Source: Natronococcus sp. AD-5 (GTDB lineage Archaea > Halobacteriota > Halobacteria > Halobacteriales > Natrialbaceae). From it: a DNA stretch of 64,000 bases. A program made the translations under genes and the position numbers. The notes under the pieces are model-generated. The model saw only the letters and a program-made list of their open reading frames with translations. It searched no databases and had not been told where the DNA came from. Shown one piece after another: positions 42,506 to 51,726 of this stretch. Where the stretch lies: NCBI RefSeq assembly GCF_030734285.1, contig NZ_CP132295.1:558001-622000 (forward strand), read 5' to 3'. Every line of letters begins with the position of its first letter. Within the stretch, counting starts at the first letter, position 1.

Positions 42506-43486
42506 ATGGAGAAACTGCGTTTACAGAGTAATACGCACGTTCACCCGGTTGTTGAGTGGCTGCTTCTCACGGGAAATCGTGGCATTATCGCGCTTGGACT
42601 TACAGGACTGTTCGCAGTGTTTTTTACGGTACTCGGGTTCCTTGGTGCGGTCCCATTACGAGATATGCAGGCCCTATTCTATGCCTACAGCGGGTTGATC
42701 TCCGGGAACATTACGCTCATCACTGTCATCGTATCGATCAACCAGCTCTTTCTTTCACGTGAACTCCAGACTCCTGGCGAACTCCAGACTCAGATTGAGA
42801 ATATTATCGAGTACCGCAAGGAGGTGGAGCAGACTGCGGGCGAAGTCGCCCCACCCATGCCACTTGGTTTTCTCCGCCTTCTTGTCGAAGCAACACGGCA
42901 GAACGCACAACAAGTTGGTGGATTCGCAAAGGACGGTGTCGTCACATCGGGACACGAGGAACTCGACGACGTCGTGCTGACGATTACAGACCGAATGGAT
43001 CGAATCGATACTCATCTCACGGGATCTGACACCGACACCTTCCACGTGTTATCGGTGATGCTTGAGACGAACTACGCCCAACAAATCTACAAACTCCGCG
43101 TAATCCGGGCAGAGCATGGTGATGATATCGCCGACGTCGCGCTTGAGGCGATTAATAACCTCATCCACCAGCTGCAAGACATCGATGTGTCACGCCAATA
43201 CTTTCGGACGGTTTACCTACAAGAAGAACTGTCTGGCCTCTCACGCTACCTCTTGTACGCCGGGCTTCCATCCGAAGCGATCGCGATCGCTGCCCTTCTC
43301 ATCCTAACAGTCCCGTCAGAAGAGCCGGCTACTGTGATCAATCTCCAATTGCTACTTCCGGTGACGCTTATGATCGGGCTGCTCCCACTCGCGATCCTCT
43401 GCTCATTCTTCCTCCGCACCGCAACAGTCACCAAGCTCACTGCCGCCACCGTCCCGTTTACCACCCCGGAAGATGAACGTCTTTGA
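42506..43486 (+). CDS. Polytopic membrane protein of unknown function
   Basis: 326 residues. Membrane helices about 24-48 (GIIALGLTGLFAVFFTVLGFLG), 58-80, 255-275 (AIAIAALLILTVPS) and 285-308 (LLLPVTLMIGLLPLAILCSFFL). Between them a 170-residue soluble, mostly helical loop with RQNAQQVGGF and MLETNYAQQIYKLRVI. Resembles a haloarchaeal hypothetical family of 4-helix proteins. Start at the ATG; a second ATG further in is not needed. Confidence 0.7.
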   Translation: MEKLRLQSNTHVHPVVEWLLLTGNRGIIALGLTGLFAVFFTVLGFLGAVPLRDMQALFYAYSGLISGNITLITVIVSINQLFLSRELQTPGELQTQIENIIEYRKEVEQTAGEVAPPMPLGFLRLLVEATRQNAQQVGGFAKDGVVTSGHEELDDVVLTITDRMDRIDTHLTGSDTDTFHVLSVMLETNYAQQIYKLRVIRAEHGDDIADVALEAINNLIHQLQDIDVSRQYFRTVYLQEELSGLSRYLLYAGLPSEAIAIAALLILTVPSEEPATVINLQLLLPVTLMIGLLPLAILCSFFLRTATVTKLTAATVPFTTPEDERL

Positions 43487-43660
43487 TTGCACCACGCTTG
43501 GACCGACGGCTGGATACTTTCGTTCACAGCAGCGGGAGAAACCGACGACGACCGTGAACGCGTATGTGCTCGGTTGACCCCCTCGAGCGTTACACGAACT
43601 CTATAGGCTCTTCACGATGAATCATTACTTCTACGGAGCTGGAGTTCGTAGTTGACGTTA

Positions 43661-44041
43661 ATGGACAGGAAATCGGTCGAGGTGTTCATCCCAGACCGAG
43701 AGGCGTGTCTCTACTGCAGGAGTGAGGACGTCATCAAGAAGGGAACCACGGGGAAGGACGCGCAGAATTATCTCTGCAAGGAGTGCGACGCGTGGTTCAA
43801 CAATCTTACGGGGACGCTCTTCGAGCACCACAAGTTCCTGATCGAGGAAATGTTCTCTATGCTCAAGGAGATGCGATCTGTGCGGTCGGCACAGATCGCA
43901 TCGGACTTGGAGCGTGATCCCGAAGCCATCCTGAACTTCGTCCATGAGCTCCAAGATCGGTGTGGCGAGATCGAGGAGTTCACGCTCAGCGATGTCTGCG
44001 AATCCGACGAAATCTACGTCACAGTTACGTATGTAAACTGA
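43661..44041 (+). pseudogene. IS1595-family transposase, N-terminal fragment
   Basis: MDRKSVEVFIPDREACLYC...SEDVIKKG, then YLCKECDAWFNNLTGTLFEHHK (zinc-ribbon with CLYC and CKEC), then FVHELQDRCGEIEEFTLSDVCESDEIYVTV. The first catalytic Asp (SDEIYV) is present; the sequence ends after VTYVN. Full-length members have about 280-300 residues. A different, almost complete IS1595 transposase lies at 63061. Confidence 0.8.
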
Positions 44042-44313
44042 TCACTGATTTTTCCTTATTAACCGAACACAAGAACAAGTCACTGAGCAGTAATGTGGTT
44101 AGTTTCTTAGCTAGAGCAAATACATGGTACGAAGGGAGAGAAATACTCTCTCTTGACGTGAATCAGTGCAAGTAATACTGCGATCTTTTCGAACGCTCTC
44201 GAAACAGGCATACGATTCGTTGTCGTTACTCGTATCAAGGGTTCGGCTGGCGACGTTCATTGCATATCTGAGAGGTCTCCAAACAACCTCCCTACGACGG
44301 GTGAGTGACCGAA

Positions 44314-45270
44314 ATGAGTGATAATGACGACGAGGATTCGAGAGACGAACTCCGTGAATCCCTCGACCAAGCTGCGTCCGGCGCACCAGCGGCTGGGTGG
44401 GCGGTTCGGGACCGTTTCTCAGCGAACGAAATCTTCGAACGGGTTCTTGCGAGCGCCACCGAGGAAATCGCAGCCAGCAAAAAGCGGCTATTTTTCAGCG
44501 GTTTGGCTGCCGGATTCGCTATCGTACTCACGTTTCTCGGACACACCATCGGTGTGGAGATGTTTCCCAATAATCGATTCCTGAGCGCGATTCTGTATCC
44601 GGTCGGCTTCATCTATATTATTCTCGGCCACTATCAACTGTATACTGAGAACACGCTCCCGCCTGTTGCATTAGTTCTTGCCCGCCTCGCCAGTATTCCA
44701 TTACTACTGCGTGTTTGGGGCATTGTACTGGTCGGCAATGTAGTCGGGGCCGCACTCGGCGCGTACCTCTTGGCGCACGGAGGCGTGCTCTCACCAGAAG
44801 CAGTACAAACTGGAGCAACATTCGTCAGTACCGGTCTCGACCACGGGTGGTGGGCCGTCTTCAACCGGGCACTGTTTGCAGGGTGGTTAGTCGCCGGGGT
44901 TGTGTGGCTCGATCATGCAGCACGGGATACCATTTCTCGGTTGGTCATAATCTATATTTCCTTCTACCTGATTGCCGCGACCGACCTCTATCACGTCATA
45001 ACAGCTGCGTGCGAGGTGTTCTATTTTCTGTTAGTTACCGATGCCGGGTTGGTCATTGTCGCCTACGAGTACTGGCTCCCAGTGTTTCTGGGTAACACCA
45101 TCGGCGGCGTGTTTTTGGTCACACTAGTGAACTACGCGCAGACCGAACAGTCTCGTTATCCTTCCATTCGGGAACTTACTCTCCGTGAGTTGGTGTTCAG
45201 TTGGTATGGCGGTAGAGAAACATCGTCACCATCACAGGTACCAGACAACGATAACTCCGAGAATGAATAG
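44314..45270 (+). CDS. Formate/nitrite transporter-family channel
   Basis: 318 residues from ATG 44314 (a GTG at 44305 is less likely). Six hydrophobic helices: about 58-80 (LFFSGLAAGFAIVLTFLGH), 88-108, 125-150 (WGIVLVGNVVGAALGAYLL), 175-195, 200-220 and 240-270 (PVFLGNTIGGVFLVTLVNY). SGLAAGF and the N-x-x-GxxxG repeats (VGNVVGA, LGNTIGG) are hallmarks of FNT pentameric channels for formate, nitrite or hydrosulfide. Acidic N-terminal tail. Single gene. Confidence 0.8.
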   Translation: MSDNDDEDSRDELRESLDQAASGAPAAGWAVRDRFSANEIFERVLASATEEIAASKKRLFFSGLAAGFAIVLTFLGHTIGVEMFPNNRFLSAILYPVGFIYIILGHYQLYTENTLPPVALVLARLASIPLLLRVWGIVLVGNVVGAALGAYLLAHGGVLSPEAVQTGATFVSTGLDHGWWAVFNRALFAGWLVAGVVWLDHAARDTISRLVIIYISFYLIAATDLYHVITAACEVFYFLLVTDAGLVIVAYEYWLPVFLGNTIGGVFLVTLVNYAQTEQSRYPSIRELTLRELVFSWYGGRETSSPSQVPDNDNSENE

Positions 45271-45719
45271 AGAACGCATACGCTCTGTCACGCTATGTCT
45301 ATCAAAGGAGAGTGTTTCCTCCTGTGAGGAGTGATAGCTCCATCAACGATAGTTGAAGTACCACTGAGTTGCAGACAGTCCGGTATAAATACGCCCTGAG
45401 TTGTTCACGTTTTACTGACAAGCTCTCAAGTAACTTCCTGACCAATGGTAAGTGATTGCCCTGTACTGACCGCGATTTTCACGGCTGATTCTGAATAAAG
45501 AAACCGTGTTGCAATCTATCGGTACAATTACATCTGTCTCGTTCTATGGTGGCGAGAGGCTACGCTCTCGAGGAGAATTTCAGGAGAACGACTTCCCATC
45601 ATAGATCTACTTTGTGGCGAGAATCACTTAAAGAACGAATAGAGGCGCAGCTGTGTGCTCGCGTTTAGTTGGTAATCGCTAGAGCAGGGAAGAGTCCCTT
45701 TCCAGAATGGGTGGTGTGT
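45271..45719. other. Intergenic, no gene seen
   Basis: About 450 bases with stops in all frames. ttcctcctgtgaggagtg (45316-45333) is a short inverted repeat just after the channel gene and may assist termination. Confidence 0.4.
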
Positions 45720-46028
45720 CTATTCTTTGCCAATGAGGTCCCGAGCAGTAGTGGCCGGTACGATGTGTCCGCATGGCTCGAGAATTGCTTCATTTGGTCC
45801 GCGGACCGTTACACTCGCGATCCGATCACCACACTCCAGACAGCGCTGCCGATCGTCGCACTCGGGATGGCCGCCGTCGGCTCGGAGCTTTCGGTCGGCG
45901 TGCTCGGGCCGAGTGACTGCTCGAGTTTCAGCTTCGATTCGTGCCGCACGCTGGTGGTCTCTCTTCGGTTCGGTCTCCGGCGGTTTTCGCTCGAGGCGCT
46001 CGCGATGGTACGGAGAGAGTCGCTGCAT
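45720..46028 (-). CDS. Cysteine-containing small protein, last gene of the 45.7-46.6 kb operon
   Basis: 102 residues. First half is a charged helix (MQRLSPYHRERLERK...). The second half has CDDRQRCLECGDRI and EPCGHIVPATTARDLI, a possible zinc site (C, CxxC, CGH). ATG overlaps the TAA of the preceding gene (TAATG), so co-translated with it. Unknown function. Confidence 0.6.
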   Translation of the reverse strand: MQRLSPYHRERLERKPPETEPKRDHQRAARIEAETRAVTRPEHADRKLRADGGHPECDDRQRCLECGDRIASVTVRGPNEAILEPCGHIVPATTARDLIGKE

Positions 46029-46603
46029 TACTGCTCTCCAAACTGGCAGCTCTCGCGGTGGGTCACGAACTCTGTCCGGTTACTGAGAACCTCACGACCG
46101 CACTCCCGGCAGCGAACGTACTCTGTGCCGGTCGGCATCCCGTACTTGTCGAACTCGGGGAACGGTCCCTCCCATGGATCGCTTTCGTCGCCCTCGAGAT
46201 GCTCGGCGTTGTCGGCTTGCTGACTGGTCACACCGCCGTCAGTCATCGCACGGTCGCTCGAAACCCCGGTGCCGGTTGTGGTTTCGACGTGTTCGCCGAG
46301 CTGTGGGCCGACGTCGACGTTGCTCGGGATGTTCTCAAGAGAGGTGCCAGTGACGGCCACCGGACTCGCCGGACGTGTTTACAGCCGCCATCGGGATCTC
46401 GATACTCGGCATCAGGACACTCGCAAGCACTGAGTTCGAGATCGACGAGGTATTCGTTGCCACTCTGGCTGACGACCATGTAGAGGCCGGGCGCCTTGCG
46501 CGCGGTCGTAGTCCTCGAGCACGGTGAGGTGTTGCTCGAGGGCGCGACGGTTTTGGTCGTCCAGGTCGATGCCTTCTTGGGTTCGGGTCGCGTTTTCGGT
46601 CAT
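46028..46603 (-). pseudogene. SWIM zinc-finger protein with two frameshifts
   Basis: Segment 1: MTENATRTQEGIDLDDQNRRALEQHLTVLEDYDRA, to about 46500. Segment 2: APGLYMVVSQSGNEYLVDLELSACECPD...GCKHVRRV, carrying the SWIM motif (CEC...CKH). Segment 3: TGTSLENIPSNVDVGPQLGEHV... with a final knuckle CRECGREVLSNRTEFVTHRESC to TAA 46028. The first break is in a CG run (cgcgcgc), typical of slippage. All three parts would form one protein of about 190 residues. Confidence 0.65.
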
Positions 46604-46672
46604 GCTAGTTTCTCAGTACTTCGGCGGGCGTTCCAGCGCCCGTCGGGAACTACTCCCAATCAGTGCTTGTTA

Positions 46673-46710
46673 TATACAACAACTGCTATTTCTATAAAGA
46701 TTGTTGTATA
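46673..46710. promoter_or_regulatory. Operator-like inverted repeat in a divergent promoter
   Basis: TATACAACAA (46673-46682) and TTGTTGTATA (46701-46710) are perfect inverted repeats separated by 18 bases that contain tataaa. A third half-site, ttgttgtatg, lies at 46718-46727. Placed between the minus-strand SWIM operon and the + strand gene at 46790, so a dimeric repressor could control both. Confidence 0.6.
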
Positions 46711-46789
46711 GGACATGTTGTTGTATGTAGCAACCTTAGTGGGTGGTCGGATAGAACAAGTATTTGTGAGTGAACACAATATGGCCGCT

Positions 46790-47002
46790 ATGGCCACTGG
46801 TCGAGCACTGACGACGGAGTACGAGCGCGAGTGTATCCGTGGCGAACACGGTGATCAGCGAAAGTACGAGGCCAAATCTCGAGTGAAGCGCCGTATCAAT
46901 GACGTGCTTTCCGAGGATGTGGAGTTGTTTGCCGAGCACGCTGAGGGGCTCAACGACGAGCTTCAAGCTGTTGTCTGCGTGGACAGTGGAGACGATGAAT
47001 GA
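46790..47002 (+). CDS. 70-residue haloarchaeal plasmid-type protein
   Basis: MATGRALTTEYERECIRGEHGDQRKYEAKSRVKRRINDVL, then DVELFAEHAEGLNDELQAVVC. Helical. The start at MATGRALT is family-like; earlier ATGs add unrelated residues. I recall very similar small proteins next to SWIM/zinc operons in other haloarchaea. It may be the DNA-binding partner of the operator upstream, which is inference only. Confidence 0.6.
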   Translation: MATGRALTTEYERECIRGEHGDQRKYEAKSRVKRRINDVLSEDVELFAEHAEGLNDELQAVVCVDSGDDE

Positions 47003-47063
47003 AGCATCGATTGAGAGTAACAGGGCCCAATTGAGGCCGCCGATTTCTGGCCCATTCAAGCAT

Positions 47064-47882
47064 TTATTGCCGTTCAACGTTGTGAACGCCAGCTATGATC
47101 GCTAGCTCCCGGAACTGACCGAACCAGTCACGCGCTCGGACGGCTCCGCCGTCCGAGCGCTTGATTGAGGAGTTCACGCTCTCACTGGTCGAGCGCTGGT
47201 GATAGAGTTCGTCGTCAATCCGTGCGTTGTGCGCGTGATCATAGGGTGCAAAGACACGGTGCTTGATGAGCGGTCGGATACCGACCGCTCGGAGAGCCTC
47301 ACGAAAACTCATGTCATCATAGCCCTTGTCGGCAGCGAGGCTCCGAAGTTCGCCTGCATTCCGCAGGGCGACCTTCGGGCCGATCCGGGTTTCGTCCGGC
47401 CATTTCGTGCTACAGTGGAGATCAAGGATTGCACCTTCTGCCGTATCTATCAGAAACGTCGCTTGGATCGTCTGCATAGAGTGGCCAGTTCGTCGAAGAT
47501 AATGGACGATGCCTGTTGTCGGTCGAAATACGTGGCATCGATAGCGCCGTGACCGTTCTGAGGCAGCAGCTCCGCCGAGCGGCGGAGCAGCTGCCGCCAC
47601 ACACTCATCGGAATCCGTTTGAACGCCTTGCACAGGGTCGAAGGCGCGAGGAATTCCCCGCGCCGAAGACCAAGCAGGAACCGAACACGTTCATCTCTTC
47701 GGCCCAGTCAATGGCCTCTTCATATTCTGCATCCATGTGTTCACGAAGATAGAGCAAAACGGCGTGTTTCCAGCCGGCAAACCCATTGCGGCTGGATGAC
47801 TCGCCTCTATCACCGCAGCGTCAGTAAGCTTTTGAGCGAGTGAAGCCACTTGCTTCACGAAGCGAAAGAGTTTCTTAGGCAT
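47064..47882 (-). pseudogene. IS5-family transposase with several frameshifts
   Basis: Start MPKKLFRFVKQVASLAQKLTDAAV at 47882, then shifts into HMDAEYEEAIDWAEEMNVFG and AIDATYFDRQQASSHYL. The last 150 codons are clean: SMQTIQATFLIDTAEGAILDLHC, LAADKGYDDMSFREALR, STSESVNSSIKRSDGG (the catalytic Glu region) to TAG 47064. At least three frame changes. Family by motif order; terminal repeats were not resolved. Confidence 0.7.
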
Positions 47883-48168
47883 AAGCACACTCTCCCCGCT
47901 TCAATACCATCGTTCTGACAACCTATCCTAGCGCCGTCTGCGGATTCAACTAAGCCGGTGAGCCAGAATGAGTGAGTCAGAGTCGAACTCGAGTGCTGGA
48001 GTGAGGATAGAATGCCGACTACACCCGATTGTTCACAGAGCTCGAGGAAGACCTGGCACCCGAACGCTACCAGTATCTTCACGAGTATCCACGGTCCACA
48101 ACCGTAACGCTCACTCACCAAGACATATACTTTTGGACATGAACACTAGATAGAGAAGAGACTGAACA

Positions 48169-48276
48169 ATGGTAACACGAAAGCAAACACAGAACTGGAC
48201 GCGCCGTCGCGGAGCGACCGACTGGCGAGGACTTTACCGATGGGCGAGTAGGGGGTGCAATGACAGATGTCGCTGA
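48169..48276 (+). CDS. Conserved 35-residue ORF overlapping the second PH copy
   Basis: MVTRKQTQNWTRRRGATDWRGL..., ending TGTCGCTGA, overlapping ATG 48267 as in the first copy. The flank upstream (gaacactagata...gaacaatggtaacacg) is also shared with 36390-36430. Confidence 0.45.
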   Translation: MVTRKQTQNWTRRRGATDWRGLYRWASRGCNDRCR

Positions 48277-48833
48277 AAGCGTTGATGAGGCTACGAGAGA
48301 ACGTCGAAGACGCTAGCTGGCTCCACTTCACAGAGGACGAGCACGTCCGGTGGTCTGGGCGACCGTCCCGATTCACGATCGTGTTCGCACTCGTCGTTGG
48401 GCTGGTCTTCGCCCTTGTTGGGATTGTTGGAACAGTCGTCCTCATGTCGGTTCTCAACGGGTAGGACCTGCCGATCTGGGTCGGATACCTCCCGCTCGTG
48501 TTCACCGTTCTCGGCGTAGTGATCGCCGGAATGACGTATTTGTGCTGGCTGCGGCTGCTGTACGTGATCACCGACGAAGAGATCTACGTGAAATACGGGC
48601 TCATCTCACGCGATATCACACAAGTCCGTCTCGACCGGGAAAACACCGCCTACGATCAATCCATCCTCGAGCGAGTGCTCTCGTTTGGCGACGTCTAGAT
48701 ATACACCGCCGGGACGAGTACTGAAGATATCACGTTTCGAGATGTCCCCAATCCAGAAAGGGTTAAATCCACACTCACACAGCTGCTCAGTGAACAACAC
48801 AGCGGTGACGACAGAGAAAATCCTATCCCATGA
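48267..48833 (+). pseudogene. Second copy of the PH-domain membrane protein, two TAG codons
   Basis: MSLKALMRLRENVEDASWLHF... follows copy A closely, but TAG replaces Arg in GRDLP (48462-48464) and again in DVRIY (48696-48698), and one codon is missing in the LDRVQNTAY segment. Ends at TGA 48833. Codons elsewhere are well kept, so decay is recent. Confidence 0.8.
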
Positions 48834-48849
48834 AAATTTAATATATCGG

Positions 48850-49083
48850 TCCACCTCGATGTCGTCGTCTTCGAGCGGGATGAGTGGGTTTCCTACGGCG
48901 CGTGTGGACTTCCCTACTACGTCAAAGGTGAAATCCAATCACTCGAGTATCTCGTCTCGGTCACGCCCGAAGAGTTCCGTGAAGAACGTGATATCGGCCT
49001 CAGAACAGGCCACGAGGTCGTCTCGATTGATCCTGATGATCGGACGGTTACTGCCAAACACGACTCGGAGGAGGTCATTCAGC
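48850..49083 (+). pseudogene. FAD-dependent disulfide oxidoreductase (NOX/CoADR-like) fragment
   Basis: VVVFERDEWVSYGACGLPYYVKGEIQ, then LEYLVSVTPEEFREERDIGL and VVSIDPDDRTVTAKH. SYxxCGLPYY is the active-site region of NADH oxidase/CoA-disulfide reductases, with the single redox Cys. The first Rossmann strand and everything after the VIQP segment are missing. It joins directly to the UspA fragment. Confidence 0.75.
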
Positions 49084-49233
49084 CCGGTCAATTGTGCAGT
49101 ACACGAACGAGCATGATATTAATCACATTGTGCTCGGAAGCCATGGACGAACCGGGACGAGCCGCGTGTTGCTAGGAAGCGTCGCCGAAACCGTTGCTCG
49201 TCGCGCAGCGGTCCCAATCACCATCGTTCGATA
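49084..49233 (+). pseudogene. UspA C-terminal fragment, copy B
   Basis: ARSIVQYTNEHDINHIVLGSHGRTG...VLLGSVAETVARRAAVPIT to TAA 49233. Only the last 49 residues of a universal stress protein. Inverted in orientation relative to copy A at 41217. Confidence 0.75.
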
Positions 49234-49394
49234 ACATTGGATCCCGGATCAATGTGGCTAACGTCGCTCTTTTGGCAGAGAGTTGATCACCGGGGTTGGA
49301 AGACGACGTGGCGTAAATTTTCCGTATATACGTCACGCTGATTCAGATTCGCTATCATTCGTATCGGGGAATGGCAGTCTTAATGCTCGAATGG

Positions 49395-50285
49395 TTAGTC
49401 GGCATCCAGGTAGATATCTAATGTTAGCAGATCATCTGTCTCGGTATCAAGCGCATCGATATCGTTCTCGCTAACGGTATTATCGAACTTCAATGCTCGG
49501 TACTGGTCGGTTCCAAAGGGGATAAACGTGATGACGGCGGCGATGCTCAGGCCAAGTCCGACGAGCGGCATCGGAATTGGGATGATTCTGACTGACTTCC
49601 CCTCTGCGCGGTAGATGAGCTTGGTCACGTCGGCCAGCGTCAACACTTCTGGCCCGCCAATTTCGTACCTCTCTCCGAGATGCTCATTATCTGAGACCGC
49701 TTCGGCCAGCATTGGAGCGATATCGCGCACCCAGATCAGCTGGAACGGGGTGTCTCCGCCGCCGGGGAGCCCGGTAATGTACGGCGTTGTCAGCTTCTTC
49801 GTGAAGGGCCTCAGCTCGTCGCCATCGCCGAAAATGATTGACGGGCGGAAGATCACCCAATCGGGGCCAGATTCCTGTACCGCGCGTTCGGCCTGTCCCT
49901 TCGCGCGGATGTAGGCGGTCGGTCCAGTGGGGTCTGCCCCAAGTGCGCTCATATGGACGAGGTGATCGACCTGATAGTTCTCCATGGATGCGATAATGGT
50001 TTCGGTACCGCCGACGTGGATCTCCTGATGGCCCTTCTCGCCTGTTGGTTCGTACAATGGTGAAAGGGCGACCAGATGCACTACGGCATCTTGACCTTCA
50101 ACTGTCTCATCGATCGAGTCCCGGTCGGTGACGTCACCCTCGACGGTGTTCACCTCGTCGGGGACAGCGTTGTCATCCTGATCTCGTGACATCGCTGTCA
50201 CGTCATGTCCTCGGTCGTGAAGTACCTCGCACAGATGTTGGCCGACGAACCCGGTTCCCCCGGTGACAAGAACCTCCATACCCAC
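49395..50285 (-). CDS. NAD(P)-binding atypical SDR / NDUFA9-like epimerase, copy B
   Basis: 296 residues. GGTGFVGQHLCEVL Rossmann motif, AYIRAKGQAERAV, IFRPSIIFGDGDE, LPGGGDTPFQLIWVRD and a hydrophobic tail (IPMPLVGLGLSIAAVITFIPFG). Very similar to copy A but intact and diverged, with start at MGMEVLV (the ATG at 50279 is an alternative). Opposite orientation to copy A together with the UspA fragment. Confidence 0.85.
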   Translation of the reverse strand: MGMEVLVTGGTGFVGQHLCEVLHDRGHDVTAMSRDQDDNAVPDEVNTVEGDVTDRDSIDETVEGQDAVVHLVALSPLYEPTGEKGHQEIHVGGTETIIASMENYQVDHLVHMSALGADPTGPTAYIRAKGQAERAVQESGPDWVIFRPSIIFGDGDELRPFTKKLTTPYITGLPGGGDTPFQLIWVRDIAPMLAEAVSDNEHLGERYEIGGPEVLTLADVTKLIYRAEGKSVRIIPIPMPLVGLGLSIAAVITFIPFGTDQYRALKFDNTVSENDIDALDTETDDLLTLDIYLDAD

Positions 50286-50513
50286 AAGGTCTGTTCGAAT
50301 TGTTGTAAAACTACCTCAGATGTCAGTAGTCGCAGTTTTTTCTGTGTACGGTTGCGGTCCGGTTCTTGACTTAGACTAGGTGTTGGTAGACAGTCGGGCT
50401 CATCTCATCACTGTGCTAGAGTTCTCACTGGGAGGTGCATGTGTCCACATCCGAAAAATAGCTGCGGCGCGAGGGGCCGGTGTATGGTCTCTTACTGGTG
50501 TTTCTTGAGCGGT

Positions 50514-50939
50514 TCAGAGGTTCGGGTGTGGCGGTGATTCGGCTATGACGACTTCCGTCACGTTGCCCATCTTACTGTGGAGGACAGCGAGCATGTCGTC
50601 AAGCATGATGATTCCAGCGAGTTGTCCGTTCTCTTCGACCGGAATGCGGCGCACGTTATTTTCGTCCATCTCCGCAAACACGTCGAACAGTTCGTAGTCG
50701 CCGTTCACCGTGAACACGTCTTTCGTCATCACGCCCTCGGCAGTCAGATCCTCGAGCTGCTGTTTCGCCACAATTTCGAGCGCGAGGTCGGTCACGATAC
50801 TCGCGATCTCGTCGTCGCGTTCGATGATGACCGATCCGACGCTATTCGCCTCCATCAGTTGGGCCAGGTCCCATACGGCAGTGTCAGGAGTGGCGGTCAC
50901 CACGTCGTCTCGTGGTCGTGCAATTTCTTTGACTGTCAT
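50514..50939 (-). CDS. CBS-domain protein (two CBS repeats)
   Basis: 141 residues. CBS1 about 8-62: VTATPDTAVWDLAQLMEANSVGSVII...IVTDLALEIV. CBS2 about 70-125: VMTKDVFTVNGDYELFDVFAEM...VRRIPVEENGQLAGIIMLDDML. The pair forms a Bateman module that binds adenine nucleotides. Stand-alone CBS pairs in haloarchaea are signalling or regulatory. Single gene. Confidence 0.85.
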   Translation of the reverse strand: MTVKEIARPRDDVVTATPDTAVWDLAQLMEANSVGSVIIERDDEIASIVTDLALEIVAKQQLEDLTAEGVMTKDVFTVNGDYELFDVFAEMDENNVRRIPVEENGQLAGIIMLDDMLAVLHSKMGNVTEVVIAESPPHPNL

Positions 50940-51726
50940 GGTTCAGACCTGCTGTCTCTGTGTAGAATGGTATCACTAGACGCGGAAACGAATAAGAGTG
51001 ACAATCTTTTCCTTAATACGTGTGTCACTATTAGATCGGTATTAATAAGGTTTGATAGTTTTGACGAAAACGGACGAATGGTCAGGAAGGCCATGCAACA
51101 GTTAGCCTGACGATTTCATGCTATCCTCCTAGCGTAGAGAGTGATGTTCTGAACCCATCCACAGAGTCCAATCAGGCGACTGCCCGATATCGTGAGACCA
51201 ATAGCGCAGGGTTCTGTCTGGAGCGGTTCAGCCCTGAATTCTACTCATTCGTTCTCCATGTCTTCCGATATGGAGGTCTGTGTTTCAGACAATCCGAAGC
51301 AACCTGAACCAAATTGGCGAAATATAGTGGCCGAGGGATGGATCAGATCTCGATTGGGTTAACCAAAGGTTCGCTCCAGAGCGTCTGTCTTTGAGCGGCG
51401 TCTCGTACCCGGTACATCACTCATGAAGCATTCGCTCACACGGATCACAAATCATACTATTGCGTTCTGTGGTACTGTCACGATATCTGAGGTCATTTAC
51501 CGTACTGGAAGGTGTCATAGAATGACTCTATGAAAATCCTGCCTTGAAGCCCCTGGTGCGTGAATCAGGATAACAGAGGTTGGCAGAGACCGAGTGTAGA
51601 TCAGTGCAACAAGCACGCTAGAACGACCGGTCCTAGCCCGTGAAAGGAAGAAGAACACTGTGCCACAGAGCACGTATAGGCGCCTATTTCCGATTCACGC
51701 ACGATCAGCCCCAACGGAGGCGTTCC
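50940..51726. other. Gene-free stretch
   Basis: Nearly 790 bases without a supported gene; the frames over 50577-51110 are shadows of the CBS gene. The left end of the IS110 remnant must lie in the last part, but I could not define it. Confidence 0.4.
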
